A DNA stretch of 52,381 nt, from the NCBI GenBank assembly GCA_002362575.1, contig DEUM01000014.1:1-52381 (forward strand), written 5' to 3'. The notes beneath the pieces are model-generated. The model did not search any database. It was not told the origin of the DNA and saw only the letters and a program-made list of their open reading frames with translations. Numbering within the stretch: position 1 is the first letter of the stretch; the number at the start of each line of letters is the position of its first letter. The DNA comes from Lachnoclostridium sp. UBA3262 (lineage in GTDB: Bacteria > Bacillota > Clostridia > Lachnospirales > Lachnospiraceae). The position numbers and the translations under genes are program-made. Below, piece after piece: positions 16,046-25,388 of the stretch.

Positions 16046-17074
16046 TTACATTTTATTTAATACTGCGTATGTTCTGCCCGCGATATCAGACAATTTTTCC
16101 TGACGCTCCACCGCTCCCAGATCATAAGCAACCTTAGGCATCCCGTATACAATACAGGTAGATTCATCTTGCCCTATGGTTCTGGCTCCGGCATTTCTCA
16201 TTGCCAGCAAGCCTTTTGCACCGTCACCTCCCATTCCTGTCAGAATAATTCCGACTGCGTCGGCACCAGCCATTTTCGCTACAGACTCAAACAGCACGTC
16301 AACGGATGGGCAATGTCCATTTACCTTCGGACCTGGTTTTATTTCCACCTGATATCCTCCGCCAACCTTTACCAGACGCATATGCTCATCTCCACCCGGA
16401 GCAATCAGCATACTTCCCGGCATAACCCGGTCGCCTGTTCTTGCTTCCTTCACTCGAATCCTGCACTGGTCGTTCAATCTCTTAGCGTACATCTCCGTAA
16501 ATCCAGGCGGCATATGCTGTACTGCCACAATTCCGGGTATATCTGTCCCGAAATCCTTTACAACACTTAAAATTGCTTCTGTACCGCCAGTGGATGCTCC
16601 GATTGCCACGATAAGATTCTTTTTCTTTACAGAAAGATGCGATTGTTCCTGCACCATAACCGTTTTTTTGATGTTACTGATTTTTGCTGTGGAGGCAATT
16701 TTAATCTTCACTAAAAGCTCATTCTTAATAAAATCCTCTAACTGCATCCGGTTTGATACAGCCGGCTTTGCCACAAAATCCACAGCCCCCGCATTCATTG
16801 CGTCAAATACTTTATCACTCAGCGAACTGATTACCACAACACGAAGTGGATACTGCGGCATCAGCTTGCGCAAAAATTCAATTCCATTCATCCTTGGAAG
16901 TTCTATATCCAGTGTCATAACATCCGGCTGGTGGGCAAGGATAGCATCCCTTGCCTCAAAAGGATCGCCGGCAGTTGCCACAATCTGTATGGCAGGATCT
17001 CTGCTAAGATTCTGGACCAATAGCTCTCTGAATACAATAGAATCTTCCACAATCAATACTTTAATCGGCTGCAT
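16046..17074 (-). CDS. cheB: Chemotaxis protein-glutamate methylesterase
   Basis: CheB removes methyl groups from receptor glutamates for adaptation. The 342-residue product has an N-terminal receiver (about 1-120, Asp in MTLDIELPRMNGIEFL) and a C-terminal esterase with the catalytic Ser, His and Asp seen in AIGASTGGTEAI, VQHMPPGFT and ILTGMGGDGAKGL. It follows cheR by 7 nt after the chosen cheR stop. Confidence 0.95.
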   Translation of the reverse strand: MQPIKVLIVEDSIVFRELLVQNLSRDPAIQIVATAGDPFEARDAILAHQPDVMTLDIELPRMNGIEFLRKLMPQYPLRVVVISSLSDKVFDAMNAGAVDFVAKPAVSNRMQLEDFIKNELLVKIKIASTAKISNIKKTVMVQEQSHLSVKKKNLIVAIGASTGGTEAILSVVKDFGTDIPGIVAVQHMPPGFTEMYAKRLNDQCRIRVKEARTGDRVMPGSMLIAPGGDEHMRLVKVGGGYQVEIKPGPKVNGHCPSVDVLFESVAKMAGADAVGIILTGMGGDGAKGLLAMRNAGARTIGQDESTCIVYGMPKVAYDLGAVERQEKLSDIAGRTYAVLNKM

Positions 17075-17081
17075 ATATCAA

Positions 17082-17897
17082 TCAAATCCCTTCCGTTTTT
17101 CTAAATATAGATGGTTGTATTATCTGAAACGGTGTGCTGCCTCTGTCGAGAGTCTCTGTCATTCCAATAATAAGGTATCCTCCCGGCTCCAGAAAGTCAT
17201 ACACCTTCTGGACCAGCTCCCGTTTTGTCTTCTCATCAAAGTATATCATAACATTGCGCAAAAATACAGCATGCATTTTTCTTTTAAATGGAAAAGGATC
17301 CATCAAATTAAACTGACGGAACAAAACTTCCTGTTTCAATTCCGGTTTTGCCATAAACTGTCTTCCTCCGGCAACAGGTGTAAAAAAGTGCCGCTTCCAC
17401 TGCTCTGGAACTTTTTTCAACTGTTCGCCTGTATAAACTCCTGCCATTGCCTGCTGCAGAGCCCCCGTCGATACATCCGTTGCCAGTATCCTTGTATCCC
17501 ATTCATTGTGTCCCAGTCCAAGAAAATCGGCAATCACCATAGCAATCATATAGGGCTCCTCTCCTGTCGAGGCAGCACCGCACCAGACTCTCATAACCTT
17601 AGTTTTGGCTTCTTTTTTTTGTATCCAGGGAAGTATAACGGTTCTAAAATATTCAAAATGTCCAAACTCTCTCATAAAATATGTATAGTTTGTTGTCAGG
17701 AGATTTACCAGTATTTTTTCCTGTGTTCCTGACTTATCTTTCTCTACATCATTCATAAACTCCGCAAACGAGTTCCACCCACCCGTTCTAAGATGGTTTT
17801 CCAGACGCCCTCTCACGATTTCCTTTTTCTCTGTCATATCAATGCCATATTTCTGCTTCATATAAATTGAGATTCTTAAAAATTCCTCTTCTGTCAT
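17082..17897 (-). CDS. cheR: Chemotaxis protein methyltransferase
   Basis: CheR methylates receptor glutamates with S-adenosylmethionine, opposing CheB. The 271-residue product has the helical N-terminal domain (1-75) and the SAM-binding motif VWCGAASTGEEPYMIAM, then FRNVMIYFDEKTK and GGYLIIGMTETL. ATG 17897 is chosen over the GTG one codon before, as GGAG lies 5 nt ahead. The MCP has no CheR-binding tail, so CheR must find it without the tether. Confidence 0.94.
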   Translation of the reverse strand: MTEEEFLRISIYMKQKYGIDMTEKKEIVRGRLENHLRTGGWNSFAEFMNDVEKDKSGTQEKILVNLLTTNYTYFMREFGHFEYFRTVILPWIQKKEAKTKVMRVWCGAASTGEEPYMIAMVIADFLGLGHNEWDTRILATDVSTGALQQAMAGVYTGEQLKKVPEQWKRHFFTPVAGGRQFMAKPELKQEVLFRQFNLMDPFPFKRKMHAVFLRNVMIYFDEKTKRELVQKVYDFLEPGGYLIIGMTETLDRGSTPFQIIQPSIFRKTEGI

Positions 17898-17940
17898 CAC
17901 GACTCCATTCCTCCTGTCAAAAGATAATTAAAAATATCAT

Positions 17941-19002
17941 TCAGCATAATTGACGCGATATTTTACAACAAATATCAAGAATATCTTTATTGTACTTCTG
18001 TCCCGCCTCCTTATTCATAATTTCCAGAGTTTCTTCCCTGCTGTGGGCATTTTGTCCAGTTAATGCACAGTATCCTTCAATAACTGAAACAATCTGTGCT
18101 GCCAGAGGTATCTCCTCACCTGCCAATCTGTCCGGATATCCGCTTCCATCCCAATTCTCATGATGATAGCGTGCAATATCTATCGACATACTGATAAAAT
18201 CATTATAATCACTGCTCGCATGAAGGTCACTGATAAACTTCGCCCCTATGCTCGTGTGGTTCTGTATCGCTTCGGTTTCCTCCGGCGTCAGTCCCGACTT
18301 CTTTTGCAAAATCTCCATCGGAACGCCTATATTTCCTATATCACACAGGGGTGCTGCTATTTCTATCGTATCTATATAAGTATCTGAAATCCTGCCTTCA
18401 AATAAAGGCGAAAGCTGCATAGCCTGTGCCAGAACCCGACAATTTTTACTCAGCCGGTCCATATACTCTTTTTCATAACTGGAATTCTGTGCGGCAATAT
18501 TTGCCAACGCATATAACATATTTTTCTTTTCCAGTTCCATCTGCCGTAACTGTTCACTGACCGAAATCTGAAGTCTCCGGTTCATCTCCGTGAGTTTCCA
18601 GTTTGCCTCATACAAATGAAGGTGAACCCCTACCCTCGCCTGTACAACTTCCGGAATAAACGGCTTTGTAATATAATCTGCCCCTCCAAGACGAAAACCT
18701 TCCACAATATCCTCCGGGTCATCAAAGGCAGATATAAATACAATCGGAATATCCCTTGTGTCCTTCTTCTCTTTCAGAATCCGGCACATCTCATAACCAT
18801 CCATGCCCGGCATTGAGATATCCGTTAGTACCAGCTGAGGCTTCCATTCCTCCATAAGCTCTAATGCCTGACTGGCACTTTCTGCCAGAATCGGATAACA
18901 GTTCATATTTTTTATAATTTCCTCTAAAATAAGACGGTTTGGTTCCAAGTCATCTACAATAAGAATCTTTCTAGCGTTTTCAACCTTATCTTTGCCGCTC
19001 AT
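17941..19002 (-). CDS. Response regulator with a degenerate HD-GYP domain
   Basis: The 353-residue protein has a receiver (about 12-125, phosphoacceptor Asp61 in LTDISMPGMDGYEM), a coiled coil (about 130-165) and an HD-GYP-like domain. The catalytic HD pair is altered to CD (residues 220-221, PLCDIGNIG), and the usual DVYDAL is EGYCAL, while the GYP signature WDGSGYPDRLAGEEIPL is kept. HD-GYP enzymes hydrolyse c-di-GMP with a metal centre; loss of these ligands suggests no catalysis but possible binding or a scaffold role. It lies 40 nt upstream of cheR and follows the PAS kinase by 18 nt. Confidence 0.85.
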   Translation of the reverse strand: MSGKDKVENARKILIVDDLEPNRLILEEIIKNMNCYPILAESASQALELMEEWKPQLVLTDISMPGMDGYEMCRILKEKKDTRDIPIVFISAFDDPEDIVEGFRLGGADYITKPFIPEVVQARVGVHLHLYEANWKLTEMNRRLQISVSEQLRQMELEKKNMLYALANIAAQNSSYEKEYMDRLSKNCRVLAQAMQLSPLFEGRISDTYIDTIEIAAPLCDIGNIGVPMEILQKKSGLTPEETEAIQNHTSIGAKFISDLHASSDYNDFISMSIDIARYHHENWDGSGYPDRLAGEEIPLAAQIVSVIEGYCALTGQNAHSREETLEIMNKEAGQKYNKDILDICCKISRQLC

Positions 19003-19020
19003 AGGTACACCTCCTCTGAA

Positions 19021-20451
19021 TTATAGGAAATTATTCAAATTGTCAAATTCAGATGTTATTTTATCATAATTTTCTTTTTGAATCGCCATCTTCAACCGCA
19101 GGGCTACCCGCTTCACTTCCCACGGCGCCTCCTCCGTCAGCTGGCGTACCGTCTCCATAAACATTTCTGCCTTTTCCCAGTTTTCCATCTCTACACAGAG
19201 AATCAGCTTTGATAAAATCTTTTTCAGGCTTTCCAAATTCTCCGCCGTACCATACTTCTTTATATTCTCTGGTTTTTTCTCCTCCTCATTTACCGGAAAA
19301 GCTCCGGCTCCCGGCGTAAGCGGAGGCATCAGCGAATCGCCTGTCTGCACGGAATCCTGTTCTTCTTCACAGGCATCTACCCATATGGAAAAAGAAAACG
19401 TACTTCCCATGTTTTTCTCACTTTCGACTTCAATTCCGCCGCCCATCAGCTCTATCAACTGCTTGCAAATATTCAGTCCCAGTCCAGTGCCGCCGTACCG
19501 CCTTGATATCGAGGCATCCACCTGCGAAAAGCTCTGGAACAATTTGTCAAGGTCATTGCTGTCGATACCAATCCCCGTATCCTTTACAATGAAAAACAGT
19601 TCCATGCGGTCACCAATTTGTGCCGTCTTTACCACCTCTACAGTAATTTTCCCAATAGCAGTAAACTTCTGTGCGTTAGATAACAGATTGTTCAGAATCT
19701 GTACAATCCGCAGCTCATCCCCTATGATATGCTCCGGTATCTGCGGTGATACCGTCATAAAAAACTCTAATCCCTTCTCTGTAATTTTATTTATATGGTT
19801 ACTTTTAACATAATCTAACATGTTCCTGAAATGGAACTTCCGGGGCTCTAACGTAAATTTGCCCGCCTCCAGTTTCGAAAAGTCCAGAATATTATTGATA
19901 ATCTTATTCATATCACCGCAGCATCGCTCAATCAACCGCAATGACCGCTCTGTCTGGGCTTCCTGTTCCACCTCTAACAGCTCTTTGACGTTGCCGAGAA
20001 TCCCATTGACCGGAGTTCGCAGTTCGTGTGTCACATTGGCAACAAACTCCGACTTTACCTTCATTGCCTCCTGTGCTTCCTGCCGAACCTGTTCAACCTC
20101 CCTAGCCAGATGCTCTTTTTCCAGAATATCATTTGCCATACATATGTATTTCCCGGTTTCTGAATCCTTTTCTAAAATTCTTGCCTCTACCGGAAAGCAG
20201 GTAAGGTTGGTACGGTATGCTACAAGGTTCTGAATTTCATCACCGAAGGAAATCTCCGTCTCAAATCCATCTCCTGTATCTTTAAATGTATTGGGGAAAA
20301 CTTCCCCTATGTGCCTGCCACACAAATCACTGTCACATTCCAGCTTTTCTTTCGCTGTCTTATTTGCATAAGAGATGATTCCCTTTTTGTCAAATGTAAC
20401 AATCATCTCCAGCGCTTCTTCTGTCGGAAATATATATTTTTCTTCCTGCAT
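19021..20451 (-). CDS. PAS-containing sensor histidine kinase
   Basis: The 476-residue cytoplasmic kinase has an N-terminal PAS-like domain (about 10-115), a coiled segment, a HisKA domain with the phosphoacceptor in FVANVTHELRTPVNGI and an HATPase_c domain with N, G1, F and G2 boxes (NNLLSNAQKF, DTGIGIDSNDL, GGTGLGLNICKQL). The last 85 residues form predicted helices with no HPt histidine. No membrane segment is present, so it senses an internal signal. RBS GGAGG is before the ATG. It starts just after the hairpin at 20502-20541. Confidence 0.9.
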   Translation of the reverse strand: MQEEKYIFPTEEALEMIVTFDKKGIISYANKTAKEKLECDSDLCGRHIGEVFPNTFKDTGDGFETEISFGDEIQNLVAYRTNLTCFPVEARILEKDSETGKYICMANDILEKEHLAREVEQVRQEAQEAMKVKSEFVANVTHELRTPVNGILGNVKELLEVEQEAQTERSLRLIERCCGDMNKIINNILDFSKLEAGKFTLEPRKFHFRNMLDYVKSNHINKITEKGLEFFMTVSPQIPEHIIGDELRIVQILNNLLSNAQKFTAIGKITVEVVKTAQIGDRMELFFIVKDTGIGIDSNDLDKLFQSFSQVDASISRRYGGTGLGLNICKQLIELMGGGIEVESEKNMGSTFSFSIWVDACEEEQDSVQTGDSLMPPLTPGAGAFPVNEEEKKPENIKKYGTAENLESLKKILSKLILCVEMENWEKAEMFMETVRQLTEEAPWEVKRVALRLKMAIQKENYDKITSEFDNLNNFL

Positions 20452-20501
20452 CCTCGTACACCTCCTGTGACCAAAAAGCGTCGTGAACTGTCCCGTAAGA
20501 C

Positions 20502-20541
20502 AAAAGAAAAAGGCAACAAAAAAATCACAATTTTTGCTGCC
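20502..20541 (-). terminator. Internal terminator between the REC-HD-GYP and PAS-kinase genes
   Basis: On the minus strand AGGCAGCAAAAA pairs with TTTTTGTTGCCT (one G-U or mismatch) and is followed by TTTTTCTTTT. It falls between the gene ending at 20560 and the one starting at 20451, so it splits the island into an upstream sensory unit and a downstream che unit, or sets their ratio by read-through. Confidence 0.7.
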
Positions 20542-20559
20542 TGCTATCTGTTATAAGTA

Positions 20560-21642
20560 TCACGAAAAGCTAAACATTTTAATTACTTCTACAACATTAA
20601 AGAATTCTACCTTAGCAAGCCCGAAGCATTCCAGCATATCCGGTGAGAACTGACCGCACTCACCATTCATAATCATATCAAATGCTATATTGTTCGCGTA
20701 CACACTCTTATATACTCTAGGACTTACCAGTGCGTCATATACATCCGCAATGGCAACGACCTGTGCGCTCAGAGGAATCTCCTCTCCAACCAGATGGTCC
20801 GGATATCCGTTTCCGTCCCACCTCTCATGGTGATACCGGCATATATCATAACTATGTCGGTAAAAACTGCCCGTCTGATTACCATAAAACTTTTCCAGTA
20901 TATCGCATCCAATCGTTGTATGCGTCTTCATAACCTCAAATTCTTCTGTAGTCAGACGTCCCGGCTTCAATAATATGGAATCCGGAATACCAATCTTCCC
21001 TATATCATGCAGGGCAGATGCTCTGGTAATCTCATCAATTAAGGCATCCGTCAACCCATATTTAGGGAAATACTCTTTGAGATACTTCAGCATAATTCTT
21101 GTAAAATACTTAATACGCCTTGTATGCTCACCTGTCTCGGCACTTCTGAATTCTACGACCGAACTGAGCGAATCAATTAGGAATTCGTTTGTCTCACGGA
21201 TTTCCTTCTCCTGCGCCCGGATTTCTTCCTCCTGTTGCTTTAAGCGCAGCTCCATATTATGTTTATTCTGATATAATTCAATAATATTCTTACTTCTTCT
21301 CTTTACAATGCGAGGATAAAACGGCTTATGCATGACATCCGCCACACCATATGTATAAGCTCTGCCTTCACTGTCTCCGACACTTTCACTCGTAATCAGG
21401 ACTACCGGAATTTTTTCCAGCAAATCCTTTTCCTTCATGTAGTCCAACACCTTAAAGCCGTCCATAACAGGCATTATAATATCCAATAAGATTAACACAA
21501 TGTCCTGATTGGCCTGAATCTGTGAAATCGCTTCCTGTCCGTTCGTAGCTTCACATATATCATACTCCTCACGAAACATCTCGCCTAGTATTGCACGATT
21601 TACTTCCTCGTCATCAACAATAAGTATCCGCTGTCTATCCAT
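20560..21642 (-). CDS. Response regulator with an intact HD-GYP phosphodiesterase domain
   Basis: The 360-residue protein has a receiver (phosphoacceptor Asp54 in LLDIIMPVMDGF), a coiled coil (about 120-155) and a complete HD-GYP domain with ALHDIGKIGIP, MKTHTTIGCDILE, RYHHERWDGNGYPDHLVGEEIPL and IADVYDALVSPRVYK. This family hydrolyses cyclic di-GMP to pGpG or GMP, here presumably on phosphorylation. It follows the hybrid kinase by about 100 nt and has its own promoter (21687-21715). Confidence 0.92.
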   Translation of the reverse strand: MDRQRILIVDDEEVNRAILGEMFREEYDICEATNGQEAISQIQANQDIVLILLDIIMPVMDGFKVLDYMKEKDLLEKIPVVLITSESVGDSEGRAYTYGVADVMHKPFYPRIVKRRSKNIIELYQNKHNMELRLKQQEEEIRAQEKEIRETNEFLIDSLSSVVEFRSAETGEHTRRIKYFTRIMLKYLKEYFPKYGLTDALIDEITRASALHDIGKIGIPDSILLKPGRLTTEEFEVMKTHTTIGCDILEKFYGNQTGSFYRHSYDICRYHHERWDGNGYPDHLVGEEIPLSAQVVAIADVYDALVSPRVYKSVYANNIAFDMIMNGECGQFSPDMLECFGLAKVEFFNVVEVIKMFSFS

Positions 21643-21686
21643 ACTATCTCCCCATTGCTTTTTTTGCAGTTAGTAGTCTCTTATTA

Positions 21687-21715
21687 AATTTACCACTTCC
21701 AAATATAAATGTCAA
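21687..21715 (-). promoter_or_regulatory. Probable promoter of the REC-HD-GYP gene
   Basis: The minus strand has TTGACA (21710-21715), 17 nt and TAAATT (21687-21692), in the gap after the hybrid kinase. Just upstream AGGAGT and ACTCCT can form a weak hairpin at about 21716-21740. Confidence 0.5.
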
Positions 21716-21740
21716 GCAGGAGTTTACCTTGTAATCACTC

Positions 21741-24290
21741 CTATTTCAAGAATTTCTGGAGTGTTCTCATACACTCTTTAATATCAAGCGGTTTTGTCAG
21801 ATGGGCATCCATTCCACTCTCAAAACAGCGCTGTGCATCATCTGAAAATGCGTCTGCTGTCATAGCAATAATCGGCAACGTGCTATCCTCACGCTCCAGC
21901 GCACGGATTGTCCTTGTCGCTTCATAACCATTCATAATCGGCATACGCACATCCATCAGAATAGCATCATAATAACCAACTTCTGATTTTTCAAACGTCT
22001 CTACACACTCTAACCCATTCACTGCCCGTTCCATTACAAGCCCGACAGAGGAAAGTATTTCATTTGCAATCTCCCAGTTAATATCAATGTCTTCTGCCAA
22101 AAGAATATGCCTGCCTTCAAAATCAATTTCTTCCTTCTGCGGTGAAACTTCATCGCTTTTGCCATTTATATACTGCTTTAAGTGAGTATAAAGCGTAGAT
22201 TTAAACAGCGGCTTGGCGATGAAGCCCTCAATATCGGAATTCTGAAACTCCTCCTCTATATCTCCCCAGTCATAGGCAGAAACGAGGAATACCGGTATTC
22301 CCTTTCCTACTCGGCTCCGGATTTCACGTATCGTCTGTATTCCATCCATATTTGGCATTTTCCAGTCAATTAGAACAAAATGGTAATCGTCATTATTTCT
22401 ATGATGTTCCTCTATCATCTCAACGGCTTTCTGTCCATCCATTGTATATTCTGCGTGAACGCCAAGTTCCTCTAGATTAAACACTGCACTCGTACACAAT
22501 TGTTCATTATCATCCACTACCAGAACATTCCATTCCGGAAGGCTCATATCACTATCTTCTTCCTCCGCCCTTTTCAAATCGACAATAACGTGGAATTTAC
22601 TTCCCTTCCCTTTTTCACTTGTCAATTCTATCGTACCGCCCATAAGCATGATAATACTCTTAGTAATGGAGGTCCCAAGCCCGGTTCCATTGATATGCCG
22701 AACCTGCTCATTATCCTCTCTCTCAAAGGAATCAAAAATCTTTTTCTGGAACTCCTCCGACATTCCAATGCCGGTATCTTCCACGATAAAGTGCGTTTGT
22801 ACATATTCATCTCCCTTTGACGACGGCTCCTGATAACAGTGTATATCAATCCTTCCTTTTTCAGGGGTAAACTTAAGCGCATTAGACAAAAGGTTTAAAA
22901 GAACCTGATTTAATCGCACTTCATCACAATATACCATTTCGGATTCTATTTTATATATAAAAATGTCAAAGAACTGGTCTTTTGCCTTTACCTGAGGCTG
23001 GGCAATATTTACAATATCGTCCATTACTTCTCGTAAGGACGTTGGTTCTACGCTCAAAGTCATCTTGCCGCTCTCAATTTTTGACATATCCAGTACGTCA
23101 TTGATTAAGCCCAACAACTGTTTGCTGGAAAGTTTTACCTTCCGCAGGCAATCTTCCACTCTCATGAAATCATGAGGATTTTTCAATGCAATTTCCGTCA
23201 TTCCGATAATCGCATTCATCGGAGTCCGGATATCATGGCTCATGCTGGAAAGAAATTCGCTCTTTGCCATATTGGCGCGGACAGCCTCCTGCTTCGCCTT
23301 GTCTGTCTCGCGTAACTGCTTCTTCGATAGATTGTAATATATAATAAAGATAACCATCATAGTAAGCAATATAATACTGCAGGAACTCAGCGTGAATACG
23401 ACACGCATAAAGTCCAGTTTGGATATCTGCTCATTCAACGTGCTGTTTATCATCACGGAAATCCAATACCAGTCAACCTTATCTTTCGAAACTGGTGAGC
23501 AGAACAGATGCCGTATTTCCCCATCTACTATAACCTCTGTAGAATATACTTTGCCAGCAGCTATCGCTTTTTTCATTTCCTCTTTCTGTTCAGCTGCCGT
23601 CTTTCCATCTTTCTCCTCCACCATCGATCCAATACGATCAAAATAATTCTCCCTGTACGCATCTCCATTTCGGATGACAAAATTCCCCTCTCTGTCAATT
23701 ACATGGGAATACATACTTCCATACTTGTCAGGCAAAAAAAGTGCATCATTCAAATACTGCATTGACACTCCTGCTATCAGGGCTGTGCTTTTGCTGCCAT
23801 TCTTTAAAGGATATTCTGCAGAAACCGCCAGTATAAGATACCGTTCCCCCGCTTCGTTAACCGCCACGGCAACCGCCTGCTTATCTGTTTTCTTTAATTG
23901 CGCTACAAGGTTTTCGAATTTAGAAATCTCAATCTTCTCGCCTATAATTCTTTCCGCTTCTCCCTTGTCTGTATAGAGTCCAAGATATGTAAAATTCCTT
24001 ACCTCACCACTCGTAAGCAGGTCATCCCTCATCTTCTGTCCATATTTTGCAGAACCCGGCTGAACACGTTTTACGATTCCCTCTACCTGTTCCAGCCGTA
24101 AACCGACGATGGAAATAAATTTCTGTTCCAACTGCAGATTCATTTCCTCCATATATGTATGACTGATGTTTGCAACTGACTTTTCTGTCTGACTGGACAT
24201 AAATAAAGTCAGAAATATAAAGACTACCAGACATACTACCAGTGCACTTATAATACTGCCTGTAAAAAATCGTCTTAATTTTTTATCCAT
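21741..24290 (-). CDS. Membrane hybrid sensor kinase with Cache sensor and two receivers
   Basis: The 849-residue protein has a membrane segment (about 12-32), an extracytoplasmic region of about 260 residues with a Cache-like composition, and a second membrane segment (about 298-322). HisKA follows with FLSSMSHDIRTPMNAIIGM, then HATPase_c (LLNLLSNALKF, DTGIGMSEEF, GTGLGTSITKSI). Two receivers complete it: REC1 with LIDWKMPNMDG and REC2 with LMDVRMPIMNGYEA. It lacks an HPt domain, so phosphate must pass through a separate HPt, plausibly the one at 10966-11319. It follows the REC gene by 34 nt. Confidence 0.92.
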   Translation of the reverse strand: MDKKLRRFFTGSIISALVVCLVVFIFLTLFMSSQTEKSVANISHTYMEEMNLQLEQKFISIVGLRLEQVEGIVKRVQPGSAKYGQKMRDDLLTSGEVRNFTYLGLYTDKGEAERIIGEKIEISKFENLVAQLKKTDKQAVAVAVNEAGERYLILAVSAEYPLKNGSKSTALIAGVSMQYLNDALFLPDKYGSMYSHVIDREGNFVIRNGDAYRENYFDRIGSMVEEKDGKTAAEQKEEMKKAIAAGKVYSTEVIVDGEIRHLFCSPVSKDKVDWYWISVMINSTLNEQISKLDFMRVVFTLSSCSIILLTMMVIFIIYYNLSKKQLRETDKAKQEAVRANMAKSEFLSSMSHDIRTPMNAIIGMTEIALKNPHDFMRVEDCLRKVKLSSKQLLGLINDVLDMSKIESGKMTLSVEPTSLREVMDDIVNIAQPQVKAKDQFFDIFIYKIESEMVYCDEVRLNQVLLNLLSNALKFTPEKGRIDIHCYQEPSSKGDEYVQTHFIVEDTGIGMSEEFQKKIFDSFEREDNEQVRHINGTGLGTSITKSIIMLMGGTIELTSEKGKGSKFHVIVDLKRAEEEDSDMSLPEWNVLVVDDNEQLCTSAVFNLEELGVHAEYTMDGQKAVEMIEEHHRNNDDYHFVLIDWKMPNMDGIQTIREIRSRVGKGIPVFLVSAYDWGDIEEEFQNSDIEGFIAKPLFKSTLYTHLKQYINGKSDEVSPQKEEIDFEGRHILLAEDIDINWEIANEILSSVGLVMERAVNGLECVETFEKSEVGYYDAILMDVRMPIMNGYEATRTIRALEREDSTLPIIAMTADAFSDDAQRCFESGMDAHLTKPLDIKECMRTLQKFLK

Positions 24291-24324
24291 GACTTATCTC
24301 TTTCCTTTCATCCTAGCAAATGCA

Positions 24325-24705
24325 TTATATCATTCTCAGCTTTGTTTTTAGCCTTTTAATTATTTCTTCCCTCTCAAAAGGCTTCCTTATGAACTCAGAT
24401 ACATGATACTCTGCTGCTTTCTCTACATTTTCCTTGGTCGCTTCAGATGTAATCAAAAAGATACAGATATTTCGTATCTTTTTTTCCCTCATATTCTTTA
24501 ATACTCCGAATCCGTTCATAACCGGCATGGAAACATCCAAAAGAATTGCATCCAGTTCGTTTTTTTTCTCGCTAATTATTTTAAGTGCAGAAAAACCACT
24601 GTCCGCTTCCAGTATTGTAAAATCTGAGCGAAGAATACTTTTTAATGTCTCCCGGTCAGGTTCCTCATCATCAACAATTAGCATTTTTTTGTGTTCCTTT
24701 GTCAT
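24325..24705 (-). CDS. Single-domain response regulator
   Basis: The 126-residue receiver-only protein has the acidic pocket VDDEE, phosphoacceptor Asp57 (LLDVSMPVMNGFG), the switch Thr in LITSEAT and Lys in IRKPFERE. It is the first gene of the signalling island and directly precedes the hybrid kinase, so it may be a phosphate sink or shuttle in the same relay. The ATG has AAGGAG upstream. Confidence 0.9.
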   Translation of the reverse strand: MTKEHKKMLIVDDEEPDRETLKSILRSDFTILEADSGFSALKIISEKKNELDAILLDVSMPVMNGFGVLKNMREKKIRNICIFLITSEATKENVEKAAEYHVSEFIRKPFEREEIIKRLKTKLRMI

Positions 24706-24792
24706 AAAAACTATCTCCTTACATGATCAGGTAATCCACACCTTTATCTATATTCAATTTTGTTCTGCCTTCACATAATGGCGCTATGTTTT

Positions 24793-24821
24793 ATTATACA
24801 ATAGAATTTTTTAAAAATCAA
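24793..24821 (-). promoter_or_regulatory. Sigma-A promoter of the signalling island
   Basis: The minus strand has TTGATT (24816-24821), 17 nt and TATAAT (24793-24798), about 85 nt before the first gene. No sigma-28-like element is seen here, unlike many motility operons. Confidence 0.65.
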
Positions 24822-24860
24822 TCATCTTTATCCTGCAAATCACCTTTTGAAAACCAATCT

Positions 24861-25388
24861 TTATAAATAACCTGATACCAGTATAACAGCTGCCACCGCC
24901 CCTGCAAAAGTTGCTATCATTGCACCCGCCAATGTGTATCTCGTCTTCGTTACCTTCGCTGTCATAAAATAAATACTCATTGTATAAAAAATCGTCTCCG
25001 AACAGCTCATAAGCACCGACGCCAGCGTCCCCAGATACGAGTCCGCGCCATATGTCTTGTAAACATCCAGCAAAAGACTTGTCGCTGCCGAGGAAGAAAA
25101 CATTTTTACAATAAACAGCGGAAGCAGCTCTCCCGGAAAGTGCAAAAATTGTACAAGCGGGGAAAGCAGGCCGGCGAACCATTCCATTGCTCCCGACTCT
25201 CGTAATACCCCAACGCCAATCATTAACCCGATTAGCGTCGGAAGAATTTTATACACTGTCAAAAATCCATCCTTTGCCCCTTCGATAAATTCATCAAAAA
25301 TATCTACTTTTTTACACATTCCATATGTTACCAGATACAAGATAACAAAGGGAATCATACAATCAGAAATATAGTACAGGATACTCAA
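24861..25388 (-). CDS. spmB: Spore maturation protein B
   Basis: The 175-residue membrane protein has several hydrophobic segments with IFDEFIEGAKDGFLTVYKILPTLIG and GADSYLGTLASVLMSCSETIFYTMSIYF, typical of SpmB (nucleoside-recognition/Gate domain). SpmA and SpmB act together in spore core dehydration and heat resistance. The start is a TTG overlapping the spmA stop (TTGA), with GGAGGGGAAG upstream, giving translational coupling. Confidence 0.92.
   Translation of the reverse strand: MSILYYISDCMIPFVILYLVTYGMCKKVDIFDEFIEGAKDGFLTVYKILPTLIGLMIGVGVLRESGAMEWFAGLLSPLVQFLHFPGELLPLFIVKMFSSSAATSLLLDVYKTYGADSYLGTLASVLMSCSETIFYTMSIYFMTAKVTKTRYTLAGAMIATFAGAVAAVILVSGYL

Noticed and set aside
16590..17732. 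380-codon open frame on the plus strand
   Set aside because: It runs antisense to cheB and cheR, whose motifs are complete; no ribosome binding site or family match.
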